A stretch of DNA of 64,000 nucleotides from Pararge aegeria. Taxonomy: Eukaryota > Arthropoda > Insecta > Lepidoptera > Nymphalidae. The notes beneath the pieces are model-generated. The model had not been told where the DNA came from. It saw nothing but the letters and a program-made list of their open reading frames with translations, and ran no database searches. The stretch is taken from assembly GCF_905163445.1 (NCBI RefSeq), contig NC_053182.1:9734001-9798000 (forward strand). Direction: 5' to 3'. This document shows positions 35,963 to 46,610 of the stretch, piece by piece (the stretch's first letter is position 1; every line of letters begins with the position of its first letter). The position numbers were made by a program, and so were the translations under genes.

Positions 35963-36339
35963 TTTTATAAAGTAGATATTCAACTCGTATATTCATACGA
36001 TATACTAACTCTGACAATTTTTTTTACTATACGAAGTTTCATTAGATTTTCTACGCAAAATACTCTGGGGCACTTATTTGCTTACTTTATTTATTAACAA
36101 CTAGACATCGTCTATGTACAAATGCGCTAAATACGTTGGAACGCCGGCTTTATTCCTTCGTCTTCGCTTAACGTTCTTTCTGAGTTTGCTTGACTCCTAA
36201 GGCTCCCCATTAAAGATTAACTGAGTATTGTCAATAATATTGCATGAGTGACTCTCGTAGCGAGTTGATGAATAAAATGAAAACGGATTTTTAAAATACA
36301 ACTGTTCGTTCTAAAGTCGGCCTTATAACAAAACCAAAT

Positions 36340-36570
36340 ATTCAAGTTTTTTTTTTTATCATTACATGTTAGCCCTTGAATGAAATCCTACGAAACGGTA
36401 AGTCTAAGATGGTAGCGGGTTAAACTGTTAGGGGAATGACAGTTCTCAACAATATTAGTATACGCCCACACAACTTATCAGATTCTACGCAGCATCGTAC
36501 CTGACTGCTAAATCGCTATGTGGTACAGTAGGTCGGTAAATAGCCGCGGCCAAAGTCTCCCCCAGGCAAC
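36340..36570 (-). mobile_element. tRNA-derived SINE, family C (degenerate, minus strand)
   Basis: TTTTTTTTTATCATTACATG and TTAGCCCTTGAATGAAATCC, then GTCTAAGATGGTAGCGGGTT, CATCGTACCTGACTGCTAAA and GCCGCGGCCAAAGTCTCCC, are the reversed family C landmarks in order. The head is not preserved. Confidence 0.65.
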
Positions 36571-37511
36571 ATTATTATCAGTATAGATATAGATATGAAG
36601 ACAGTGCCTCCCTTGTAGATTGTTTAATGGAATACATAATATTCATTAAAATAATTGATGCCAAAATAAGAAGCGGCGGATAGTGTATTAAGGGTATACG
36701 CAACCTTTTACGAGAGTGCGTACAACCTACATTACCTTTACTTAATTCAACCACATTGTTACCTAAATAACAAACTTTATAATTATTGCGGTTCGCAGGT
36801 TCAATACTGTTTTCGTGTCTTATATTCAGTTAATTAAAGGGAAGTTTTGATGGCGGAAAGTTCAAGCCTACTTCCATTATAATATATTTCGAAGCAATTT
36901 ATTGTTGAGAATTGTGTTCGTGAGATTACACGTAAACCTAGATTGTACCCTTTCTATTGATAACGGATTTTGCGTTTGATCATAATCAACGCAAAATAAT
37001 TTCAAAGCAGGATCATGGAACAAGTTTCCTTGTCAGTTGTATTTTGTAAAACAAATTCGATGCGGTACCTTGCTACAACAGGCTCTAGTTTTATTACCAA
37101 ATTCCATATAAAAACCATAAACATTTAAAACCAACTTTCAAAAGGAGAAGGTTACTAACATTGTAATCGATTTTAATACTTTTTGCGCATAAGAAGGATT
37201 ATATACCATAACACATATACTTCATAACCATCTATATGGAACTAAATGTCTAAAAGCACTTTCACCCAGCCTAAACCTTTGGTAAAGTGGACGGAGATAT
37301 AAAAACGCGTAGCTAGAAACGATGGACGTAGAAAAAGTTCTTACGTATTCTACTAATAACAAAAAAAATGTTATGTTGTAGAGGCTACAATTATATAAGT
37401 ATTTATATCGTTTTATTTTAATAGTGGGACCTAAAAATGAAATAAGTTTTCTTTTTCAAGGCGTAGACCAGAAGGGAGGGTTTACAATATTAATTATTCT
37501 GAATTCAAACA

Positions 37512-37585
37512 TTCAAAATTAATTTATTTCAAATGAGCCTATTTAATAAGCACTTTTGAAACGTCAAGTTATTTAAATAGGTCCT
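37512..37585 (-). mobile_element. LINE 3'-tail fragment (minus strand)
   Basis: TTCAAAATTAATTTATTTCA plus AATGAGCC and GCACTTTTGAAACGTCAAG are the reversed final bases of the LINE tail family seen complete at 49555-49806 (GACGTTTCAAAAATGCTT, CCTACTTGAAATAAATAAAT). Confidence 0.65.
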
Positions 37586-38474
37586 GTATCTGAGCAAAGA
37601 CATAGTAAAATATATTTAGCATAGTTATGCTATATTTAGTATAGTAGTATTTATTTAGAATGAGTTAAGCGTATTATGACAATCCAACATAGGGAATATA
37701 TCTGTTTAAAAATAAACTAAACTAATGGTTGTTAATGTAACTTAACGCTTTTCATTGGCTATGTTACGCATGTCTCCGCCAATTTTTCTTATAACTTGAC
37801 TGTATTTGACCCTTCAAATCTTCAAATGATTATCTTTTATGTATATTTTAATATTTTTTTTAATATTTCAAAACCATAAATAACATTGAATAGTTGTTTT
37901 TCATCATAAGACAGTCATGAAAACACAGACTATAGATACTTTACGCCTAAATATCCGGTACTGCATTTAAATCGAATACGATCTGAGTTTAATAAGATAG
38001 AACCAGATCTTAATTATACCTATATGTGAAAAAAATCTCTTGAAATTCATGATATTCAAGCAGTGAACAAGATCAGTGTTAATTAAAATCGGAAGAGAAA
38101 ATAAACCGTACTTTACGGGACATAATTAAACTGGCGACTGTGGTTCAAAATCAATTTCCAGTCTAATTATTCGAGGTAGGTATGCAATTATGCTTCACAC
38201 TTTGTTTGTTGGGGGGGTCTATGCAAGGGGCAGCGTTGTTCACGACCATGAAACAATGAGAGTTCCTTTATTCCTTATTGTTTCACGCTGGTGAAAGACA
38301 GTTAGAACTAATTTAATCTTTACTTATACCACTCATAAGAAAGAGCGGATTTGATTTCAAACAGAACTTTGTAAAAAATATTCAAAACTGTACTTGCAAG
38401 GTTAGCTATTGGCTGTTCGTTTCAGTTTTATAAATAAACTGCAGGGACTTAATTTTTTTATTTTTTTTGAATAT

Positions 38475-38715
38475 TAAGTATGTAATGACAAGGTTGCTTG
38501 GAAACAACCTTGTCATCTCTCACAAGATATAAAAATGTCTGTTAAAATGAAAAATGTAAACAGTTGATGTTGTAAAAGAGCACCTGCTGAATTTCTTGCC
38601 TGCTTCTTTTCGGTAGAATCTGCTTTCGAACCGGTGGTAGAGTTACTAAAAACAGACAGACTTGACTTATGGCCATCTTAAAATAAATGAATTTTGGATT
38701 AATTTTAATCTTAAT
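38475..38715 (+). mobile_element. LINE 3'-tail copy (5' truncated non-LTR retrotransposon)
   Basis: The order of landmarks is AATGACAAGGTTGCTTGGAA, CTCACAAGATATAAAAATG, CTGCTGAATTTCTTGCCTGC, TTCGAACCGGTGGTAGAG and ACAGACAGACTTGAC, then TTAAAATAAATGAATTTTGG. It matches the copy at 49555 throughout. In Lepidoptera this text is the 3' end of an abundant non-LTR retrotransposon; the clade (CR1 or Jockey type) cannot be fixed from the tail. The frame 38662-38868 is chance. Confidence 0.75.
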
Positions 38716-39039
38716 CCGTCTGGAGAATGCACCTTGTATCTCTCTATGAAAAGTTTATCTTATAATTTAGCAGTAAAACCAAGCAAGGGTCATTTTTACA
38801 AACCCGCGGGGCGGATATTTTTTAATAACATGTGCCAGAAAACTCTACGAACCAGTTCAAAGCTATGAAATCATAGCACTATTTGTGCTTCTTATCCAGA
38901 AGCGCGTTAAACCGTCAGATAAACATCCATTTATAGTGAATTCTTGATTATAAAAGTTTATGACACACGAAAAAATGCCTACTGCCAACACACCCTGAAT
39001 GTCTATGGTTATGCGTCTATACGCATAATTTGTTTGCGA

Positions 39040-39200
39040 TGAGACCCGTTGCCAACAGCCATCAATTGTTCACAAGCTGGAGGCACTAGAGGCGTAAACA
39101 ACATTCTGTCCCACTAGTATAGCATGTACTAGTCTAGAGTCTAGACGAACGTCCAAGCGATAAAATACCACTTAAGTTTATAAAACAATTGGATTAGATC
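39040..39200. repeat. Dispersed repeat, paired with 40980-41140
   Basis: TTGCCAACAGCCATCAATTG, TTCACAAGCTGGAGGCACTA, GAGGCGTAAACAAC, GATAAAATACCACTTAAG and CAATTGGATTAGATC recur at 40980-41140 in the same order and orientation with moderate divergence. No known class is recognisable. Confidence 0.6.
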
Positions 39201-39596
39201 CTCCCGGTGGTCGTAAACTATTCGCATTTGTCCGATAAAGCGACAACTTATTTATATATTCTCCAAAGTTTTAAAAGTTGGTCATAATATCTACATCTTC
39301 AAATACTGTGATAAATTTGGATATTAACCGATTTTGTTTAATGCTAACCAAAAAATTATTACAGTGCCAATACTGAGGAATTAAGATCATCTATGCTGAT
39401 TAACGCAGGTTATAAAATAACATGGTGAATGATACTAATCAGAACCAAAAAAATGAGCTCTTTGAAGCTAAAACAACCCTAGTTTCTACTACAAGCTACA
39501 GATGTTAGAAATAAGGATTGTTTCTCAGGATTTTTTTTTTAAATTCCAAACCCATGACTTTGTGACCTTGGACCAGGAGTAATTGTTAAATAAAAA

Positions 39597-39666
39597 AAAA
39601 AAACACATCATAACAGTTTTCCAATAATTAGAATTATTGGAAAACTATGATGATGATGTGTTTTAT
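39597..39666. repeat. Hairpin, AACACATCATA...TATGATGATGATGTGTT
   Basis: AAACACATCATAACAGTTTT plus CCAATAATT pairs across a 3-nt loop with AATTATTGGAAAACTATGAT plus GATGATGTGTTT, with a 3-nt bulge (extra GAT). It abuts an A12 run, suggesting a MITE next to an old retroposon tail or a slippage-generated fold-back. Confidence 0.7.
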
Positions 39667-40261
39667 TGAATATACTTTTTGTGTGTCATAATATAAAAAG
39701 TATATTAATTAATTAGTCGTTCAAATCAATAAAATTGAACTGCATATTAACTTAACATTTATAATAACTAAACATAAAATCAAGAGTCGAATAAAATAGA
39801 AAAACGATATCTTTATTTGCTGGAATGTCGTACATATTTGGACTACACAGGAAAACATTGCCTTTTTACATAGCAAAATTCAATTATTTCTTTAATTGAA
39901 AATAACGAACGTATATGAGCTTTAGGTACGGAACGTAGGCGAAGTGAAACCTATAAAATTACCTTTTGTTATTTTTGCCAATCGAGCATAAGAAGCATCT
40001 GAGGGTATTGAATTTCTCGGGAGCTGTTATAAAGCACTAAAGACATGAAACGTGTAACAATGTAATTATTTCTATTTTCAAATTACATACTCTGGATAAC
40101 GGGCAATTATATTTTTAAAGGTTCATAAAATACATTTTTATAGAGTAAACGAAATACATACTGACATTAATTGTTCTCAGTATAAGTTTTCAGCCTAATA
40201 TACATACGAGTATAACTGTTGCGGGAAGCTATCGGAACGCGGAAGTTTTGGCTAACAATGA

Positions 40262-40590
40262 AAGTAAACCACATTGGTATTTTAAGGAGGGGGTCCTGTG
40301 TTCGATCCCCGGCTGGGACAGTTTGGGAATTTATAATTTCTGTATTGTCTCTGGTCTGGTTCAGTTGTACAGTTCGGCCGTGGCTAGTTACCACTCATCC
40401 CACAAAGACGAGCCGACAAGCGATTTAGCGTTTCGTTACAATGTCTTCTTAAAACCGTTTAGGGGTATGGATCCAAAGTAACTGGCATACTTAACGGGTT
40501 TAACCACCACCACCTCCACCATCTTGAATGCATCGTCACTTACCACCAGGTGAAATTGCAGTCAAGGCATGTAGTTAAATAAAAAAAATC
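40262..40590 (+). mobile_element. tRNA-derived SINE, family C (best copy)
   Basis: A tRNA-like B box GTGTTCGATCCCCGGC lies near 40298, preceded by a degraded A-box region (AAGGAGGGGGTCC). Then come TTTATAATTTCTGTATTGTC, TCTGGTCTGGTTCAG, TTCGGCCGTGGCTAGTTACC, CAAGCGATTTAGCGTTTCGT, CCATCTTGAATGCATCGTCA and CTTACCACCAGGTGAAATTG, ending at an A-rich tail (AAATAAAAAAAA). Copies or fragments of the same family lie at 26250, 36340, 49317, 53340 and 61675. The three overlapping open frames here are chance frames in the SINE. Confidence 0.85.
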
Positions 40591-40639
40591 GTTGGCATAT
40601 ACTCATGTTCAACAGATCAATGCGCTTTCTTGCATAAAG

Positions 40640-40735
40640 ATACTATATAAGCTGTCGTCTGGAGTCCACACAGTATCATTTTTATCGGAGGAAAAAAAAT
40701 GTACGCAGACGAATAAAGTCGCGGTCAGTTGCGAG
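40640..40735 (+). mobile_element. Helitron-like 3' fragment
   Basis: ATCATTTTTATCGGAGGAAA and GTACGCAGACGAATAAAGTC plus GCGGTCAGTTGCG correspond to the 3' portion of the family (GACGAAGTCGCGGGC...), with the CTAG end lost. Confidence 0.45.
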
Positions 40736-40979
40736 TCAACAATGCATACTGCGTCTTTGCCACTACACTGATTTTGGAAAAATTCTAAATATGTAGTCTA
40801 GCTTGTATATTGGGGAACGGACATATAATAATACTTTTATCCCGGAAAATCCTACGTGTTTTTAATAAACTAAAAAAAACGCAGAGAAAAAACTCTCATA
40901 CTTCATAATCATAACAAGTACCGGTTTAAATCGCTTTCAATGTGATGTAAAGCATAACTACGAATGGTACTTTGTTTAC

Positions 40980-41140
40980 GATGGTATTCCATGCCAACAG
41001 TCGTCATTTGTTCAAAAGCTGGCGGCACTAAGGGGCGTGAACAACGCAATTTTATCCTAAACTGCCATGCACTGAATTCAGTCGAAACGGGCTGCAACGA
41101 ACGATAAAATATCATAACAGTTCATATCACTATTGGATTA
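40980..41140. repeat. Dispersed repeat, second copy of the 39040-39200 segment
   Basis: ATGCCAACAGTCGTCATTTG, TTCAAAAGCTGGCGGCACTA, GGGGCGTGAACAAC, GATAAAATATCATAACAG and CTATTGGATTACG follow the order of the 39040 copy. The minus frame at 40909-41115 covers it but has no recognisable domain. Confidence 0.6.
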
Positions 41141-41426
41141 CGTGCACGCTTCTGTTTAATAAAGCAATAATATCAAATTGGGAATTTAAATAAACGTGAC
41201 ATGACGTAGAATATTGTTCCACCATAAACTTCGATCATCACCGATCTGATTTATATTCCTCATTTGTAGTGGTGTACGAATAAATAATTGGAACCCTCGT
41301 AGCTTTAGTTTTAAGTACGTATGTAGTTATCGAATAGAATCTTCATAAGTTATAGCTTAGGGTCATCAAGATAACGTCAGCTCATAAAAGAACCCCGTTT
41401 TAATTGAAGTACATTCATTTGTATAA

Positions 41427-41858
41427 TCCCTACTTATAATATTATAAATGTCAATGTAATTTTGTTTGTTACGCTTTCACGCAATAACTTCTTAACAGAT
41501 CCTCATGAAACCTCATGTACACATATTCTTGGAAGTGTTAGAAGTAATATAGGATACTTTTTATCCCGACATTAAGATCGGTTTGGGAGTGGGTATAAAA
41601 GTGTTTGACGATTTTACACCATAATTCCGACGAATTATAACCGATCTATTTGTGTACTATAGAGGTTATAATATGTGTTTAATTTTGCCCAAACTGTGGT
41701 TGGAGATAGAGGACAGAACTCTTCAGCGGACAGCAGCAAACCCCTCAGCGAAAGGCTTAGCGATACTGAATACTTAAATTTTTTTTTGAACTACAACTAA
41801 ATTTAATGCCACATAAAAAAAAAAATCAAACGCAGATGAAGTCGCGGGCAACAGCTAT
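41427..41858 (+). mobile_element. Nonautonomous Helitron-like element, second copy of the 8728 subfamily
   Basis: It begins TCCCTACTTATAATATTATA after an A. The end is ATGAAGTCGCGGGCAACAG then CTAT, so the 3' CTAG has mutated. The shared interior includes ACTTTTTATCCCGACATTAA, GTGTTTGACGATTTTACACC, GTTATAATATGTGTTTAATT and GGAGATAGAGGACAGAACTC, allowing end-to-end comparison with 8728-9156. Confidence 0.7.
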
Positions 41859-43384
41859 TATATAAATTTTCGTATGAAAGCGACCATATTAATAACCATC
41901 CTATGACCTATGTTAATAACCATCTATAAACCATGATATTGCTACTGTGAGAAGGTAAACAGCGTAATTTTCTAGTGTACATTGGCAAGTGCTGTTGTAT
42001 ACAAACAGCCGAGCGATTAATAATGAATGTGCTTAGACTTTGTAAATGACTGTCAACACTACTCCTGTTTTATACTATGCTCAGACCAGACATTTTTTTA
42101 TTTGTGTAAAAAACCCTTGAATATATATCAAAAACCAGTTATACTTATACGAACGTATGTTTAAAGAAAGTAATTTTATAACTTAAACCAATGTCGGTAG
42201 TGTTATATTTAAGCTATTTAGCTTTGTGCACCTCTAGCCTGGCATGCATGTAATTTTTTTTCAGAAACCAACCTGGTTTAACACCAAGTACCTACACGCT
42301 CTCACCACAGTTTCATTGCCATCGTGTAAACGGTATAGGAACGTAAAGAAGAACAAACAAACAAATATTCATGTTTATACAATAGATATGCAAATTACTT
42401 CTACGGTGCACTTTATAATTTTAGAAACTACTTCCAACAAATTTAAATAAAAAATAAGTTAGCCAGCCCATACAAAATAATTTTAAAACCTCTTTAAAGT
42501 TTAATGGTTTCGTATTCCACGAAATAACCGTTTTTGTCTCTAGCTAAGACAAAAGTTTATCTTATGCTTTTTATTGTTTCAAATGTACTTTATTTATTGA
42601 AACGTCACAATTTCTTGAAAAACTGTCATTTCAATAAAGCCTACTACCAATTGTTTACTAAGAAACATCGATACGCAAGAAAGTTAATTCTTATTCTTCC
42701 ATAGATATATGAACAAACTACGTTCATAAATGACATAAGTAGGTTTTAATAAAAACAGCACAAAAGTTATAAAGTTATGCAATGCAAAATACGGAAAGGT
42801 TAAATTTTCGTCCAACTAGCTATTCATTTTTGTCTTTTCAACTTTATAAAGGTGAGAGACGGACAAGAAGAGTCAAACTTTCTTTTATCTTTTTCAGCTC
42901 CAGAAACTTTAACGTTCGCTGTTGCAAGTATTTTAAAATCCAATAAATGGATGTTTTATAATTATTTTACCAAACTATTCCATACTATTAAACTCGACGC
43001 TTACGTATGGAATTGGTGAACGCTCGTTATCGAACCTCTTCGGTTGAAAATTGAAAATCAAGTGCAAAAACGTGACTCTTAAATAAAAGAGAATAGGAGA
43101 AATTACGTGCAAGTAATATCCGCAAATGATAAGCTTGCACAAAAGCATTAAAAAATGTAGCACGTAGTGCTGGGTACCTACTCTGGCGGCTTAATCAATT
43201 TACGTGGAATGAAGCCGTGTGCACAAGTTAATATTATGAACGCCGCCGTCTCGTCAGTGCTACGATGAAACTTCATATTCTGTTTTTTTATTGTTCCGTG
43301 GACCTCTTGCACTACTATTCACTTATTCTTTAAATTTCAAATATGCAAATAAAGATTTTGATTAATTTTATATATTACTAGGTT
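41859..43384. other. AT-rich stretch, no gene seen
   Basis: No supported coding region. The open frames at 42244-42450 (plus) and 42975-43163 (minus) have no recognisable domain. Confidence 0.5.
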
Positions 43385-43637
43385 TACCGGAGTTATCGAC
43401 ATTCTCGTAGCTCGAGTCGCGAAGCTGAAGTGTCAATGAGCGGGGCACATAGTTCTAAGAATAGATGGACGCTGGGGTCCGAAGGTGCTGGAAGGGCGAC
43501 TAAACGCACCCTTGGTAGACTCCAGGCAAGCCGCTGGACCCAAGTGGCACAAGACCGTGGTATTTGGAACTCCCTTCTAAATCCCTCCCTACCTATATCA
43601 AGCAGTGGACGTCCATGGGTTGACATCATGATGATAG
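43385..43637 (+). pseudogene. RTE-type LINE reverse transcriptase C-terminus (broken)
   Basis: This is the decayed C-terminal tail of an endonuclease/reverse transcriptase of RTE type, common in insects. In one plus-strand frame the text reads DILVARVAKLKCQ, a stop, then AGHIVLRIDGRWGPKVLEGR, matching the family's RVAKLKWQWAGHIARR-DGRWG-KVLEWRP pattern. After a frameshift near 43490-43500 the adjacent frame continues GRLQASRWTQVAQDRGIWNS (family: GSRWMQAAQDR--WKSLGEAY). After a further shift, YIKQWTSMG and a stop at 43621-43623 follow, the usual end of these proteins, and then the customary ATCATGATGAT tail. At least one stop and two frameshifts make it non-functional. The polymerase palm and endonuclease are absent. 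Confidence 0.85.
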
Positions 43638-45214
43638 CTAAGTTTCACCTTCGTTTAGTTTAGTCGTATGATGTTGAGACTTAATAGTTTTATAATTGTG
43701 GGTAGCTGTGTATGCGTTTACTAAGGGTAGGAACATAATATCATACTGGCCGAGTGGATAACTTACTTATACACTTATTGTACGTTTGGACGACGACGAC
43801 CAAATAACATGTTGTGATGGGAAAGGTATATAAATTTATTTGATAATTAAGAGACATGAATTTTGTAAAGAGAAATATTTTATTTCTAAAAATAACGATT
43901 GATGAATCAGTTAATAGTCAGTTACTTTTTTGAAGAAGATTTTTACTAATATAAGAATAAAGTTCTTTCTTCTGGCTTAATTGACAAATACTATAATTTC
44001 GGGGTGTAATTGATTATTCCTGAAATATCAAATAGGCCATAGTACTGTTATAAAATTCCAGTAATTAAATAATTATTGTAGACGGTTTAGTAATTTAAAA
44101 GTTTTTCGATTATAAATAAACATCGCAGCCAACTGTTTTCAATGAAACGGCCGTTCTGAGATTCTGCTGCGACAATGAACACCTGAACATCAGCCAAAAT
44201 AAATTTACCAATAGGGCGTTGTGGAAAAAATTATACAGAATTTGTAGTATGCCTTGTTCATAATTTACAAACAAGACAGAACACACAGCTGAGATAAGAA
44301 TATGTAAGTATTAAGAACCAATGTAGTAAACACATATAAATAGAATACAATCATTGATGTTTAACAATGTAGATACGAAGCAGCCATGAATGTTAATTCT
44401 CGGTCACTGGTCGATATATCGCTGCATCGTTTCAATACACAGACAGACAGAACAGATTTACAACTAGCAGACATAAGGATGATCGAAACATTGGTCAAAA
44501 TTGACTCGACTTTTTATCCTGTAAAAAGCAATGTCTTTGGGTAGAAATAAAATACAATTCATTCCGTTATCCTAAAATGACTAAAAGGATTTTGATGAGA
44601 TTCGCTACTTGCTATACATCTTCAAATTATAAATGGACAGCAGATTGTATACATGCAATCTTCTAGGCAAGCCTGTGAAGAAGAAGAAGTAGAAGCTCTG
44701 TGAAACGTCTAGATTATTTAAAAAAAAACTTTTAAAGATTTTGTAAACACTAAGGCATCGTATTGTATTTTATATTGTTATGTAATTTATCATTTAAGAA
44801 AATCACCCAAAGAATGAAAATAAAAAGCTTAGCTACGTTTATATTAATTAAAATATGCATCACTTGAAATTCGAGATAACTTCCTCAGAAGCGCCAGATG
44901 TCGGAAGATATTATAGGTGAATTATGAATTCTTGTTTCTGCTCATGATGAATATTGAATACTTTAAAAAGTACCGACCTATATACACAAGTAGGTAAGAA
45001 TATCTCTGTAATTATACTTATTCAAACTGGGAACTTATTGTAACAAAGAAATACACACGGAAAACTAGAAAAAAAAAACTAGTACTACTACTACTGCCGT
45101 TTTTCCCTTTGAAGATATTGTAAGTTAGATTTTTTTTAAACAATTAAATTTGATGTACTAAAGGTATGGCTGATTTATGATAATCTGTCATCATTTCACA
45201 ATGTTGGTGAAATA
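43638..45214. other. AT-rich stretch, no gene seen
   Basis: No supported coding region. A GAAGAAGAAGTAGAAG run at 44678-44695 is simple sequence. Confidence 0.5.
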
Positions 45215-45455
45215 ATATAGCTAAATATACTACAACACATTCGTCATTTAGCCTCAAAGTAAGCGTAGCTTGTGTTATGGTCACTAAGATGTCTGATGAA
45301 TTATATACATTAATACTTATAATATACACATAAACACCCCAGACACTGAAAAACATTCATGTTATCAGACAAACATTTTTCAGTTATGGGAATCGAACCC
45401 ACGGCCTTGGACTCAGAAAGCAACGTCACTGACCACTGCGCCAATCGGCCGTCAA
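45215..45455 (-). mobile_element. tRNA-derived SINE, family A (minus strand)
   Basis: The right end is the reversed head: GGCGCAGTGGTCAGTGACGT on the minus strand after TTGACGGCCGATT. The B box appears as TGGGTTCGATTCCC. The body continues with CAGTGTCTGGGGTGTTTATG and the reversed AGCTACGCTTACTTTGAGGC. The TTTATTTA tail is lost at the left. Confidence 0.85.
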
Positions 45456-45520
45456 AATATGATATGAAGGACCGAGGTGTCTGATAAATAGAAAATAATG
45501 TTTCAAATTTTTATAACTCA

Positions 45521-45670
45521 TCAACATCAACAACCTTTTAGCGGCTTACTTCAGGACGCCTTTCTCCTCTGCGAGCGAGACGAGTTTAGGCCGTAATTTC
45601 ACTATGCCACTCTCAGGAATGCAGGTTTTATAGATCGTGAAGATAGCAGGCGATATTTCACCAGCTATCA
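45521..45670 (-). mobile_element. tRNA-derived SINE, family B fragment (minus strand)
   Basis: ATCAACATCAACAACC, CTCCTCTGCGAGCGAGACGA, GTTTAGGCCGTAATTTCACT and CTCTCAGGAATGCAGGTTTT correspond to the tail half of family B. The head half is missing. Confidence 0.6.
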
Positions 45671-46059
45671 TCACTATCTATATATTAATACTATTAATAG
45701 ACTCTTTTAAATAAATAAAGTTTCACTTTGAATTAGAGCGAAACATAATTACTCAACATAATATTATCCTCACCAAAACATCTTATATTAATGTAAAACT
45801 TAAATTTTGACACGCTTAACCGTTTACACAGAGCGTTAGCCAGTTAATCCGAGCCCCGCAAGCCATTAGGGACGAACACATAAACCGCATTGTCCAAATA
45901 ATTTTCCACCTAGGCTTAACTGTTAAATTTATTATCAGTTGATAATAACAGAGATTTACGTGCTCTCAGAGATATGAAGTATTAATACCCATAAATTATT
46001 ATGTGAGGCAAAAGATGACACAAAGTTCATACCCTATCGGGACACCTAATGAACCTCTG

Positions 46060-46200
46060 CACAGCGCCTTCGCCGGCGAAGACGAGGTCACAGCAGGGCT
46101 AACACAGGCAGGAGACAAAAATAATATCCCCCGATTATATCCCCTGGCAAGGGATATTATTAACGTGTTCACCTGCTAAAGCACGGGAACATGAAATAGG
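46060..46200. repeat. Dispersed repeat containing GATATTATTAACGTGTTCACC
   Basis: TATATCCCCTGGCAAGGGAT, ATTATTAACGTGTTCACCTG and CTAAAGCACGGGAACATGAA plus ATAGGAGTTTACGCCCG are phrases I associate with a common lepidopteran repeat. There is no second copy in the window, so class and orientation are unassigned. Confidence 0.4.
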
Positions 46201-46267
46201 AGTTTACGCCCGTTTATGATTATATATATATTATTTGGATATAATTTCTACTTGTGTGCTCTGAGAG

Positions 46268-46510
46268 TTGATAAATTTTTATCCTTTCCCCAGGGAGATA
46301 ATTGTCTCCTGCCCATGCTGCCGGAATGGGCTCAGACAACGGCCTCGGAGGCGTAAGGACTCATCAGTGTCAGACGATTCCTTCGCTTCTTCGAGCCCTA
46401 GAGTTCAAAGTCTCCCTGGCAGAGCGTCATTCCGAGGATCGCCAACCAGCTCGCGATACGTTTTTAAAATCATTAGGGTTACAGTTACACGCAATAAGAA
46501 ATATACGTAA
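46268..46510 (+). other. Unrecognised open frame, possible exon or LINE ORF1 fragment
   Basis: The 80-codon plus frame has an unusual stretch for this AT-rich region: RQRPRRRKDSSVSDDSFASS followed by SPRVQSLPGRASFRGSPTSS, serine- and arginine-rich as in many disordered regions or LINE ORF1 proteins. It is preceded by CTTTCCCCAG, a plausible splice acceptor ending at about 46293. Another frame over the same bases is open for 102 codons, which weakens the case for either. I cannot name it. It could be a small exon, the edge of a retroelement, or chance in a GC-richer patch. Confidence 0.2.
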
Positions 46511-46610
46511 ATATTTTTCTATCTTCCAATTCCACCATAAGCACATTATCCGTCCAGTCGTATCAACGGCCGTCGGAAAGGATAGTATAGATAAGAATAA
46601 AGATAGATAA

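Noticed and set aside
40167..40481. Three overlapping open frames (two plus, one minus), one containing PAGDRTQDPLLKI.
   Set aside because: All run through the family C SINE, and the peptide text is the tRNA-like head read backwards.
43393..43663. Two opposite 77-78 codon frames as independent genes.
   Set aside because: The plus frame is one of three frames carrying pieces of an RTE-type reverse transcriptase tail, and the minus frame is its shadow.
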